The translations under genes and the position numbers were made by a program. This document shows, in pieces, positions 1 through 7,130 of a stretch of DNA of 64,000 nt; position 1 is the stretch's first letter, and every line of letters starts with the position of its first letter. The notes beneath the pieces were generated by a model. That model searched no databases. It was given only the letters and a program-made list of their open reading frames with translations, and was not told the DNA's origin. Location of the stretch: positions 1-64,000 of the forward strand of contig NZ_JACBYP010000018.1 of the NCBI RefSeq assembly GCF_018982965.1, read 5' to 3'. This DNA comes from Streptomyces mayonensis. Its GTDB lineage: Bacteria; Actinomycetota; Actinomycetes; Streptomycetales; Streptomycetaceae.

Positions 1-162
1 CCCGGCGGGGGGGCCGGCGCCCGCCGGGGGGCGGCCCCCGCCCGCCGCCGCCTCGGCGCCCCGCCGCCGCCCCCGGCCCCGGGGGGCCGCGGGGGCGGGC
101 CGCGGGGCGGGGCCCCCCCCCCCCGCCCGCCGCCCCCCCCCCCCCCCCCCCCCCGGGCCGGG
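1..162. other. G/C homopolymer low-complexity contig edge
   Basis: Nearly every base is G or C and there are runs of more than ten consecutive C. No codon structure is visible on either strand. I read it as low-quality or compressed sequence at a contig end, not as a biological feature. Confidence 0.6.
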
Positions 163-342
163 GTGCGGCCTGACGGTGTGCGCCTGGGGGGCCTGAGGGG
201 GTGGCCGTACGGGCCGGGGTGCGGCGGGAACGGGGCGGGTGGCGTGGCTACGGGCCGGTCCCCGGGGTACGTGCCTCGTGGCGGGACGTGCCCCGGGGGC
301 CGGGTGCGCCGGTCCCCCGAGCGGCGCGGGATCCGCCGGGCG

Positions 343-1104
343 CTACGGCCGGCGGTGGTATGCGGACAGGTGCCGGTAGGGGTAGGTGTGGCGCCAGTCC
401 GAGCCGGTGTCGTTGACCGCGCAGCCCGCGAGCTTCAGCCGTTCCACGATCTTGCCGAGCGCGGTCTCGGAGCCGTCGAAGCGGATGACGTTGCGGCCTG
501 CGATGTCGGCGATCGGCCGCAGGCCGCCGACCTCGACGATCACCGTGCGCTCGGGGTAGGCCATCAGCACCATGCCCAGCTCGATCAGGACGTTCGGGCG
601 CGGCTGGCACACGTACCCGGTCTCGTACTCCGGCTCGACGGGGCCCCGCAGCTCCGGGTGGAGGGTGACGACGTCGTCCGGGGTGAGCAGGACGAGCGCC
701 GCCTGGCCCTGTGCGAGGGCGCCGGCGACCACGTCCCCGAGGAAGGGCGAGGCGTGGCCGGTCGCCCCGACCAGTTCCTCCCACTCCTTGGGCCGCAGGT
801 CGAGGCGGCGCAGCAGCTCGAACATCTCCCGGCGCACCTGGTCGTCGCGGCCGTGCACGACGAAGACGCTGCGCGCCCGGGCCGCGTCGGCGGAGGCGCC
901 GGGCGACGCGTCGGCGGCCCCCGTGGCCGTGGCCGTGGCCGTGGCCGCGTGCTGCGGGCGACCGGTGGCGTGGGAGCGCCCGGCCGGGACGAAGGACGGG
1001 TGCGGCGGCCCGCCGACGGGGGAGTTGTCGCCGGAGGTCTGGACGTTGCCGTCGCCGACGGCCTGGTTGCCTCCGTGGTTGGTGTTGCCGTTGGGGCCGC
1101 TCAT
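343..1104 (-). CDS. TIR-like nucleotide-binding domain protein with N-terminal Asn/Gly amyloid-like motif
   Basis: The protein has 253 residues. Residues 4-30 are Asn/Gly/Gln-rich (core GNQAVGDGN..QTSGDN). An Ala/Thr/Pro-rich linker follows to about residue 77. Residues 79-235 match the predicted nucleotide-binding TIR-like family (PF10137 type, as in CBASS Cap12 effectors): the opening SVFVVHGRDD strand-loop, the VLLTPDDV segment, and RPNVLIELG, where Glu175 is in the position of the conserved acidic residue. Such domains usually cleave or bind NAD-like nucleotides; activity here is inferred. The ATG overlaps the stop of the upstream membrane-protein gene (ATGA), so the pair is translationally coupled. 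The N-terminal motif closely copies the C-terminus of that neighbour, which suggests signalling by co-assembly. I see no cyclic-nucleotide synthase nearby, so a CBASS assignment is not supported. Confidence 0.85.
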   Translation of the reverse strand: MSGPNGNTNHGGNQAVGDGNVQTSGDNSPVGGPPHPSFVPAGRSHATGRPQHAATATATATGAADASPGASADAARARSVFVVHGRDDQVRREMFELLRRLDLRPKEWEELVGATGHASPFLGDVVAGALAQGQAALVLLTPDDVVTLHPELRGPVEPEYETGYVCQPRPNVLIELGMVLMAYPERTVIVEVGGLRPIADIAGRNVIRFDGSETALGKIVERLKLAGCAVNDTGSDWRHTYPYRHLSAYHRRP

Positions 1105-2672
1105 ACCGGTCGTGCCTCCCTGGTGATCCCGGAGTTGTTGCCGGAGGTCTGCGTGTTGTTGTTGCCGACGCTCTGGTTGTTGCCGAAGTTGTTGTTGCTG
1201 CCCGCGCCGAAGTTCTGCTGGAGGATGTTGGTCTGCGCCGCCTCGTGCTCGCGGGTGTCGACGTCGTGGTCGCGCAGGAAGTCGCCGACGATCTGCAGCA
1301 GATGGCGCTCGATGATCTGGATGTACTTGATGGCGTCCGTCTCCTGGAAGAAGTGGTGGAAGCCGTGGTCGGGCGCCAGTTCGCGGACGCTGGTGAGGGC
1401 GCCGCAGTCCACGACGGTCAGCGCGTAGCGGCCGAGCCGGAACTCGCTGGTGTCGACGGGCTGGCGCACCAGTGTGCGGACGGTGTCGGAACCGAAGCGG
1501 CTGGGCAGCCGCTCGCGCAGCGGGTTGGTGATCAGCCGCAGGAGTTCGCCGGGCGCGCTGCGGGTGACGTCCCAGGCGATGCGCAGCATCAGCCCGCCGC
1601 CGATCGTGGCGGGCAGCCGGTCGGCCAGGTGGAAGCTCTCCGGCACGGGGCCGAGCACGTAGGTGTAGAACTCGGTGTGCAGGGTGCTGCCCTTGATGTC
1701 GAAGCCGATGAACACCGAGGTCACCAGCTCCTGTTGCCAGGCGCCGATGCGGATGCACAGGTACTCGCGGCTGGCGTCGTAGTCCTCGCGCCAGTGCGGG
1801 CCGCCGCGGTCGGGGTCGGGGTCGTCGAGGAGTACGGCGAGGGGCTCGCTGCCCTCGGCCGTACGGACCGCCTTGGCGAAGCGCCGCCGGTCGACCGAGA
1901 GCAGCCGGACGCGGTCGCTGGGGGCGGGCTTGTCGCGCAGGTCCGCCAGCATCTGCTCGCAGACGCGGCCGGTGATCTCCTCCACGGTGAAGGGGATGAT
2001 CGGCTTGCGCTCGGTCGGCTGGGAGTCGCCCGCGCCGTTCCCCGGCCCGTGCTGGGCGGGGACGTGCCCGTTGAGCAGGCCATGGCCGAGTGCGCCGGTC
2101 CGTGAGACCGGGGCGCCGAGCAGCAGCTCCGCGTTGGCCCACCGGCGGATCGAGTGGCCGGCGCCGACGAACGGCTTGTAGCCGCCGTAGTAGACGGTGT
2201 CGGAGGACTGCTCCCGGTTGATCTTGCCGACCAGCTCCGGGGTGAGGCGCGAGGTCATCGGGTAGGCGCCGTCGAAGCCCGCCCGGTCGTCCGTCGGCGG
2301 CGCGAGGTGCTCGGCGAGGGTCTGGAGGACGGCGAGGCGGCGCAGGAACATCGTGGCCCACGCGAGCCAGAAGACCAGCAGGGCCGCGGTGAACCCGTTC
2401 ACCATGTCCGTGAAGAGCAGCAGCGCGACTGCGGCGGTGCCCGCGCCGAGGGCGATCAGCTGGTTGCGGCGCAGGTTGTGGGCGGCGAGGGCGTGCGCGA
2501 GGACCGGCGCGGCGTCGTAGCCGTAGGAGGGGGACACCACGCGGTAGCGGTGGGTCAGCAGCTCCCGGATGACGGCCTTGCGGTAGAGGGGGTCGAGGTA
2601 GGTGCCGGCGCACAGCAGGCGGGTGGCGTTGCTCGTCGCGTCCGGGGGCGGCGGGGCGGCGTGGGTGGTCAT
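1101..2672 (-). CDS. two-helix membrane protein with C-terminal Asn/Gly amyloid-like motif
   Basis: The protein has 523 residues and starts MTTHAAPPPP; the ATG at 2672 is the first of the frame. Two hydrophobic helices lie around residues 70-115 (ALGAGTAAVALLLF and ALLVFWLAWATMFL). A large cytoplasmic-looking domain of about 350 residues follows, with no family I recognise. The last 40 residues are Asn/Gly/Gln-rich, with core FGNNQSVGNNNTQTSGNN. This tail is 14/22 identical to the N-terminus of the TIR-like protein encoded directly downstream. Known bacterial amyloid-signalling pairs place the same short motif on a sensor and on an effector encoded by adjacent genes. I infer that this protein is the sensor or anchor of a two-gene immunity or cell-death unit. 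Confidence 0.8.
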   Translation of the reverse strand: MTTHAAPPPPDATSNATRLLCAGTYLDPLYRKAVIRELLTHRYRVVSPSYGYDAAPVLAHALAAHNLRRNQLIALGAGTAAVALLLFTDMVNGFTAALLVFWLAWATMFLRRLAVLQTLAEHLAPPTDDRAGFDGAYPMTSRLTPELVGKINREQSSDTVYYGGYKPFVGAGHSIRRWANAELLLGAPVSRTGALGHGLLNGHVPAQHGPGNGAGDSQPTERKPIIPFTVEEITGRVCEQMLADLRDKPAPSDRVRLLSVDRRRFAKAVRTAEGSEPLAVLLDDPDPDRGGPHWREDYDASREYLCIRIGAWQQELVTSVFIGFDIKGSTLHTEFYTYVLGPVPESFHLADRLPATIGGGLMLRIAWDVTRSAPGELLRLITNPLRERLPSRFGSDTVRTLVRQPVDTSEFRLGRYALTVVDCGALTSVRELAPDHGFHHFFQETDAIKYIQIIERHLLQIVGDFLRDHDVDTREHEAAQTNILQQNFGAGSNNNFGNNQSVGNNNTQTSGNNSGITREARPV

Positions 2673-2678
2673 GGCTGC

Positions 2679-3419
2679 TCAGTTCCCTTCCCGCATGTCC
2701 GCGGCGGTGATGACGCCGTCGAGCACCGTGTAGGTGCCCGCGTACGTCGTCGGGGTGCCGTCGGTGTCCCAGGCCACGACCGTGACCGACACCTCGTCGC
2801 CGGCCGTTCCGGTCACGGTGACGTCGTCCCGGTCGGTCGTCTCGAAGCCGGCGACGAAGTGGGTGTAGTCCGGGTCGAGGTTCTTGCCGCCCAGTTCCCA
2901 GGCGGTGGTGAAGTCCCGGTCGTTGATGGCGTCGAAGTAGGCCGTCACCGTCGCCTCCGGACCGTCGCCGGCGGCGTAGGGGTCGTCGGTGCCGGTGTCC
3001 TCGGTGCCGGTGTCCTCGGTGCCGGTGTCCTCGGTGTCGCTGTCGGTATCGTCCGTGGCCGTGTCGTCCGTGGTGCCGTCGTAGGGCCAGGTGTCACCGC
3101 CGGTCAGGCCGCCGGAGCCGTCGGGGTTCGTACCGTCGTCGGTGGTGCCGTCCGTGGTGCCGTCCGCGCTGTCGTCGCCGGTGCCGCCGTCGTCCGACCC
3201 GGATCCCCAGTCCGGCAGGGCGCCGCTTCCGTAGAGCCCGCCGGTGCCCGGCACCTCGTCGTCGCCGGCCGTGGCGAGCACCACGGCCAGCACGACTATG
3301 AGGACGAACGGGATCGCCACGACGGCCATGGCCTGGTTGCGTACGTGGCCGGGCGTGAGTGCGAGTCCCGGCGCCGGGTAGGAATCCCGGGCGCCGGACG
3401 GAACGCGTGCATTGCTCAT
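2679..3419 (-). CDS. membrane-anchored protein with Asp/Thr-rich stalk
   Basis: The protein has 246 residues. A short cytoplasmic N-terminus is followed by one transmembrane helix at about residues 31-52 (VVAIPFVLIVVLAVVLAT). A stalk of about 90 residues rich in Asp, Thr, Gly and Ser includes three EDTGT-type units. The C-terminal ~100 residues (ATVTAYFDAINDRDFTTAWELGG...) look like a SnoaL/NTF2-like or DUF4878-type fold, often found outside the membrane in Streptomyces. The stalk probably spans the cell wall. It lies just upstream of the two-gene TIR-like unit on the same strand, with only 6 bp to the next start, so it may be co-transcribed. No enzymatic residues are apparent. Confidence 0.8.
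   Translation of the reverse strand: MSNARVPSGARDSYPAPGLALTPGHVRNQAMAVVAIPFVLIVVLAVVLATAGDDEVPGTGGLYGSGALPDWGSGSDDGGTGDDSADGTTDGTTDDGTNPDGSGGLTGGDTWPYDGTTDDTATDDTDSDTEDTGTEDTGTEDTGTDDPYAAGDGPEATVTAYFDAINDRDFTTAWELGGKNLDPDYTHFVAGFETTDRDDVTVTGTAGDEVSVTVVAWDTDGTPTTYAGTYTVLDGVITAADMREGN
2986..3030 (-). repeat. three perfect 15-bp tandem repeats in stalk coding region
   Basis: The unit TCGGTGCCGGTGTCC is repeated exactly three times, then decays. It encodes EDTGT units of the extracellular stalk on the minus strand. It is in frame (15 bp), so length changes would be tolerated. Confidence 0.9.
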
Positions 3420-3644
3420 CTGTCACCTCATTGCCGCCGGTATCCGACCCAGCGGATACGGCACGCGCCCCGAGTGGGCCGATGTGCCTCGTGCATCGAC
3501 CGATCCGACCAGGGGCAGCGCTTCCGGAACCAGATTTCTGCGGTTCCGATGCGCTTCCGATCGGCTTCCGGTAATGCGGCGGACGGGGGGGGCGTAACAG
3601 GCCGCCGAGCAGGTCGCCGGGCACGGTCGCCGAGAGGCGGGAAT

Positions 3645-3661
3645 ATACCCCTGGGGGGTAT
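3645..3661. promoter_or_regulatory. CsoR/RcnR-type metal operator-like palindrome
   Basis: ATACCCC-TGG-GGGGTAT is a perfect 7-bp inverted repeat around 3 bp. G-tract palindromes flanked by AT are the known operator class of CsoR/RcnR family copper and nickel repressors. It lies 47 bp upstream of the ATG of the His-rich DUF4396 gene. No CsoR gene is in this window, so the regulator would act from elsewhere. Confidence 0.65.
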
Positions 3662-3707
3662 GGTTGTCGTACGCTGAGATCGTGAGCGAGGTGAAGGGAA
3701 GACGCCC

Positions 3708-4253
3708 ATGCACCACACCACCCGGCACACCGGCCACCACGCCGCCCCGCCCGCCGGCCGGCACTCCGGACAGCACTCCGGACAGGAGCAGGCGCACTCG
3801 CACCCGCATGCGCACGCGCCCGCGTCCTGGTCCATGGCGGCCCGAGCGACGCTGCACTGCCTGACCGGCTGTGCCGTCGGCGAGATCCTCGGCATGGTCG
3901 TAGGCACCGCCCTGGCCTGGGGAAACGCCCCGACCATGGTGCTGGCGATCGCGCTCGCGTTCGTCTTCGGCTACTCCTTCACACTCTTCGGAGTCGTCCG
4001 CGCCGGCCTCGACCTCAAGTCCGCGATCAAGGTCGCACTGGCCGCCGACACCGTCTCCATCGCCGTGATGGAGCTGGTCGACAACGGCATCGTCGCCCTC
4101 ACGCCCGGCGCGATGGACGCCCAGCTGTCGGACCTGCTGTTCTGGAGCACCCTCCTCGGCGGACTCGCCGTCGCCTTCGTCCTCACCACGCCGGTCAACA
4201 AGTGGATGATCGGCCGGGGCAAGGGGCACGCCGTGGCCCACGCCCACCACTGA
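3708..4253 (+). CDS. DUF4396-type His-rich membrane protein
   Basis: The protein has 181 residues. The N-terminal 45 residues and the C-terminus are His-rich (HHTTRHTGHH, HSHPHAHAP, HAVAHAHH), as in metal-handling proteins. The middle carries about four hydrophobic helices (GCAVGEILGMVVGTALAW, MVLAIALAFVFGYSFTLFGVV, a helix around AVMELVDNGIVAL, and LLGGLAVAFVLTTPVNKWMI) that match my memory of the DUF4396 family. The start is chosen at the ATG after AAGGGAAG. Together with the CsoR-like palindrome upstream, this suggests a copper- or nickel-induced membrane protein. The transport role is inferred; the family has no firm biochemical assignment that I know of. Confidence 0.8.
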   Translation: MHHTTRHTGHHAAPPAGRHSGQHSGQEQAHSHPHAHAPASWSMAARATLHCLTGCAVGEILGMVVGTALAWGNAPTMVLAIALAFVFGYSFTLFGVVRAGLDLKSAIKVALAADTVSIAVMELVDNGIVALTPGAMDAQLSDLLFWSTLLGGLAVAFVLTTPVNKWMIGRGKGHAVAHAHH

Positions 4254-4416
4254 CGCGTACGTGCGTCCCGCGGCCCAACCGGGCTGCCCCACCGGGCACT
4301 TGGCGGCAATCGGCACCGAAGCCCCGGTGAACGCTTCCGGAAACCGGCAATGCGGATCGATGGCACCTTCACGCATCATGGGTGCCACGGGGAGCACTAC
4401 GGACAGGGGGCGGACG

Positions 4417-4545
4417 ATGACGAAAAACAGTGACTTCGTCCGCCCACTGCACCGGCTCCGCCCCGACGAACCCGGCCGAGTCGTGCGCGCCGCCGCTGCC
4501 GCGGCCCACGACCGCCGCGCCGTTCGCGCCGCCCAGTCCGTCTGA
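4417..4545 (+). CDS. possible small basic protein, 42 residues
   Basis: A 42-codon frame starts MTKNSDFVRPLHRL after a GGGGG-containing stretch and ends in an Ala/Arg-rich tail. The amino-terminal part does not look like GC-shadow sequence, but no family is recognised and the ribosome binding site is weak. It may be a real small protein or chance. Confidence 0.35.
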   Translation: MTKNSDFVRPLHRLRPDEPGRVVRAAAAAAHDRRAVRAAQSV

Positions 4546-4935
4546 AGCCCATACCGAGCACCACGCCTCGGTCCTGCCGGGGCCCGGCGCGGCCGCCGTC
4601 TGCCTGACGAGCCGGGGCGCCGTACGGGCCGCGGGACGTACGGACGGTCGGCCCGCATACGGACCGCCGGCCGCACGGACCGCCGGCCGCACGGGCCGGG
4701 GCCCTGACCGATCGGGGCCCTGACCGGCCGAGGTCCTGACCGACCGGGGCTCTCACCGGCCGACGGCCCGACCGGCCCACCCGGCCTCCGCCCGCCCGGG
4801 CGGGCACCACACCACCGCGCGGTTGTCCCGCCCGGCCACGCTTCGACCGGCCACCGTTCCCGGCCGGCCGCCGCCCGGCCGGGATGGCGGCCGCCCAGCC
4901 GCCCAACCGCCTCATGCCATAAGGACGTATGCCTC
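4546..4935. other. intergenic GC-rich degenerate repeats, no gene seen
   Basis: This stretch contains many imperfect copies of CCGACCGGGGC/CCGGCCG words and no convincing coding frame. It is the upstream region of the flotillin-like gene, with AAGGA at about 4921 as its ribosome binding site. Confidence 0.5.
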
Positions 4936-6969
4936 ATGGAAGTCATCGGTGTCCTCGCCGTCGTCTGCCTGCTCCTCGTCGCCCTCGTGCTGTTCGTCGT
5001 CTCCCGGCTCTTCCGCAAGGTCGAGCAGGGCAAGGCGCTGATCGTCTCGAAGATGCGCAAGGTGGACGTGACCTTCACCGGTCAGGTGGTGCTGCCGGTG
5101 CTGCACAAGGCCGAGGTGATGGACATCTCGGTGAAGACCATCGAGATCACGCGGGCCGGCAAGGAAGGGCTGATCTGCCGGGACAACATCCGCGCCGACA
5201 TCCGCATCTCGTTCTTCGTCAAGGTCAACAAGACCGTCGAGGACGTCGTCAAGGTCGCCCAGGCGGTCGGCACCGCCCGCGCCAGCGACCGGAACACGCT
5301 GCAGGAGCTGTTCCACGCGAAGTTCTCCGAGGCGCTGAAGACCGTCGGCAAGCAGATGGACTTCACCGACCTCTACACCAAGCGCGAGGAGCTGCGGTAC
5401 CGGATCATCGAGGTCATCGGCGTCGACCTCAGCGGGTACCACCTCGAGGACGCGGCGATCGACTACCTGGAGCAGACCCCGCTGACCCAGCTGGACCCGG
5501 CCAACGTCCTCGACGCCCAGGGCATCCGGAAGATCACCGAACTGACGGCCGTCGAGCACGTGCGCACCAACGAGGCACGGCGCACGGAGGAGAAGGAGAT
5601 CACCCGGCAGAACGTCGACGCGCGCGAGGCCGTACTGGAGCTGGAGCGCCGGCAGGCGGACGCCGAGATCAAGCAGAAGCGCGAGATCGACACCACCCGG
5701 GCCCGCGAGGAGGCCGAGACGGCGCGGGTCGTGGAGGAGGAGCGGCTGCGGGCGCAGGCGGCGTTCCTGCGCACGGAGGAACAGCTCGGCGTGCAGCGCG
5801 AGAACCAGGCCCGCGAGGTCGCCGTCGCCGCGAAGAACCGCGAGCGGGTCATCGCCGTCGAGAACGAGCGCATCGAGAAGGACCGCATGCTCGAGGTCAT
5901 CGGCCGCGACCGGGAGACCGAACTGACCAGGATCGCCGCCGAGAAGGAGGTCGAGGCGGAGAAGCGGGACATCGCCGAGGTCATCCGCGAGCGCGTCGCC
6001 GTGGACCGTACGGTCGCCGAGCAGGAGGAGTCCATCAAGAAGCTGCGCGCCGTGGAGGAGGCCGAGCGGGAGCGGCAGGCCGTCGTCATCGCCGCCGAGG
6101 CCCAGGCGCAGGAGCAGCTGGTCAAGGACATCAAGGCCGCGGAGGCGGCCGAGGCGGCGGCCACCCACCGTGCAGCCGAGGAACTCACCCTGGCCGAAGC
6201 CCGGTTGAAGAGTGCCGACCTGGAGGCGCAGGCGAAGCTGCGGATGGCCGAGGGACTCCAGGCGGAGGCCGCCGCGGAGGGTCTGGCCGCGGTGCAGGTG
6301 CGCGACAAGGAGGCCGACGTCATCGAGAAGGCCGGCCGCGCGGAGGCGGAGGCGACCGAGGCCCGGATGCGTGCCGAGGCCGAGGGCGCGCGGGCCAAGG
6401 CGCTCGCCGAGGCCGAGGCGGTCGGCGGCAGGCTCAAGGCCGAGGCCGCCGGACTGACCGAGAAGGCCGCGGCGATGGCCGCCCTGGACGACGCCTCGCG
6501 CGGCCACGAGGAGTACCGGCTGCGCCTGGAGGCCGAGAAGGACATCCGGCTGGCCGGGCTCGACGTGCAGCGGCAGGTCGCCGAGGCGCAGGCCACGGTG
6601 CTCGCCACCGGCCTGGAGAACGCCGACATCGACATCGTGGGCGGCGACACGGTCTTCTTCGACCGGCTGATGTCCTCGGTCGCGCTCGGCAAGGGCGTCG
6701 ACGGGTTCGTGAAGCACTCCGAGACGGCACAGACCCTCGCCGGACCGTGGCTGGACGGCTCGTCGAGCTTCACCGACGACCTGACCCGCGTCCTCGGCTC
6801 GGTCTCCACGGGCGACGTGCAGAACCTGACGGTCTCCGCGCTGCTGATGCAGCTGATGAAGTCGGGCGGCTCCGACGCCGGGCAGGTGCAGCGGCTCCTG
6901 GAGCGCGCCGGTGAACTCGGCCTCGCCGACACGCCGCTCACCGCGCTGAACGGCGCGACCCGGGCCTGA
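4936..6969 (+). CDS. flotillin-like SPFH/band-7 membrane protein
   Basis: The protein has 677 residues. An N-terminal transmembrane helix (VLAVVCLLLVALVLFVVSRLF, residues 5-25) is followed by an SPFH domain to about residue 200, with YHLEDAAIDYLEQTPLTQLDP near its end. Residues 200-550 form a long charged Ala/Glu/Arg coiled coil typical of flotillins, and the C-terminal 120 residues are globular. Flotillins scaffold membrane microdomains. The ATG at 4936 is preceded by AAGGA at a 10-bp spacing. It is followed after 161 bp by the giant AAA+ ATPase gene on the same strand; a functional pair of membrane scaffold and ATPase is likely. Confidence 0.9.
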   Translation: MEVIGVLAVVCLLLVALVLFVVSRLFRKVEQGKALIVSKMRKVDVTFTGQVVLPVLHKAEVMDISVKTIEITRAGKEGLICRDNIRADIRISFFVKVNKTVEDVVKVAQAVGTARASDRNTLQELFHAKFSEALKTVGKQMDFTDLYTKREELRYRIIEVIGVDLSGYHLEDAAIDYLEQTPLTQLDPANVLDAQGIRKITELTAVEHVRTNEARRTEEKEITRQNVDAREAVLELERRQADAEIKQKREIDTTRAREEAETARVVEEERLRAQAAFLRTEEQLGVQRENQAREVAVAAKNRERVIAVENERIEKDRMLEVIGRDRETELTRIAAEKEVEAEKRDIAEVIRERVAVDRTVAEQEESIKKLRAVEEAERERQAVVIAAEAQAQEQLVKDIKAAEAAEAAATHRAAEELTLAEARLKSADLEAQAKLRMAEGLQAEAAAEGLAAVQVRDKEADVIEKAGRAEAEATEARMRAEAEGARAKALAEAEAVGGRLKAEAAGLTEKAAAMAALDDASRGHEEYRLRLEAEKDIRLAGLDVQRQVAEAQATVLATGLENADIDIVGGDTVFFDRLMSSVALGKGVDGFVKHSETAQTLAGPWLDGSSSFTDDLTRVLGSVSTGDVQNLTVSALLMQLMKSGGSDAGQVQRLLERAGELGLADTPLTALNGATRA

Positions 6970-7019
6970 CCGCCCGCCACCGACCGGGTGCCGGGGTCGC
7001 CGTACGGGGGTCGGCGGCT

Positions 7020-7093
7020 TCGGCACCCTCTCCTCCATCCTCCACCCTCCGTCCTTAATCCTCCCTGCCGCTCTCCTCTCCCTCCTCCACCAC
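7020..7093. repeat. polypyrimidine tract between flotillin and ATPase genes
   Basis: About 70 bases are almost all C and T on the plus strand (repeated CTCCT/CCTCC words). This is an unusual mirror-like homopurine/homopyrimidine tract that could form non-B DNA or reflect slippage. It carries no gene. Confidence 0.7.
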
Positions 7094-7130
7094 AAGTCGC
7101 GCACCCGCCTCCTGAAGGGATCAACTGCTC

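Noticed and set aside
343..2672. CBASS or Thoeris assignment for the TIR-like pair
   Set aside because: No cyclic-nucleotide synthase, ThsA-like SIR2/SLOG effector or ubiquitin-like accessory gene is adjacent.
4261..4545. 94-codon frame starting upstream of the 42-codon candidate
   Set aside because: The upstream part has no ribosome binding site and is compositionally noncoding; only the part from 4417 has weak support.
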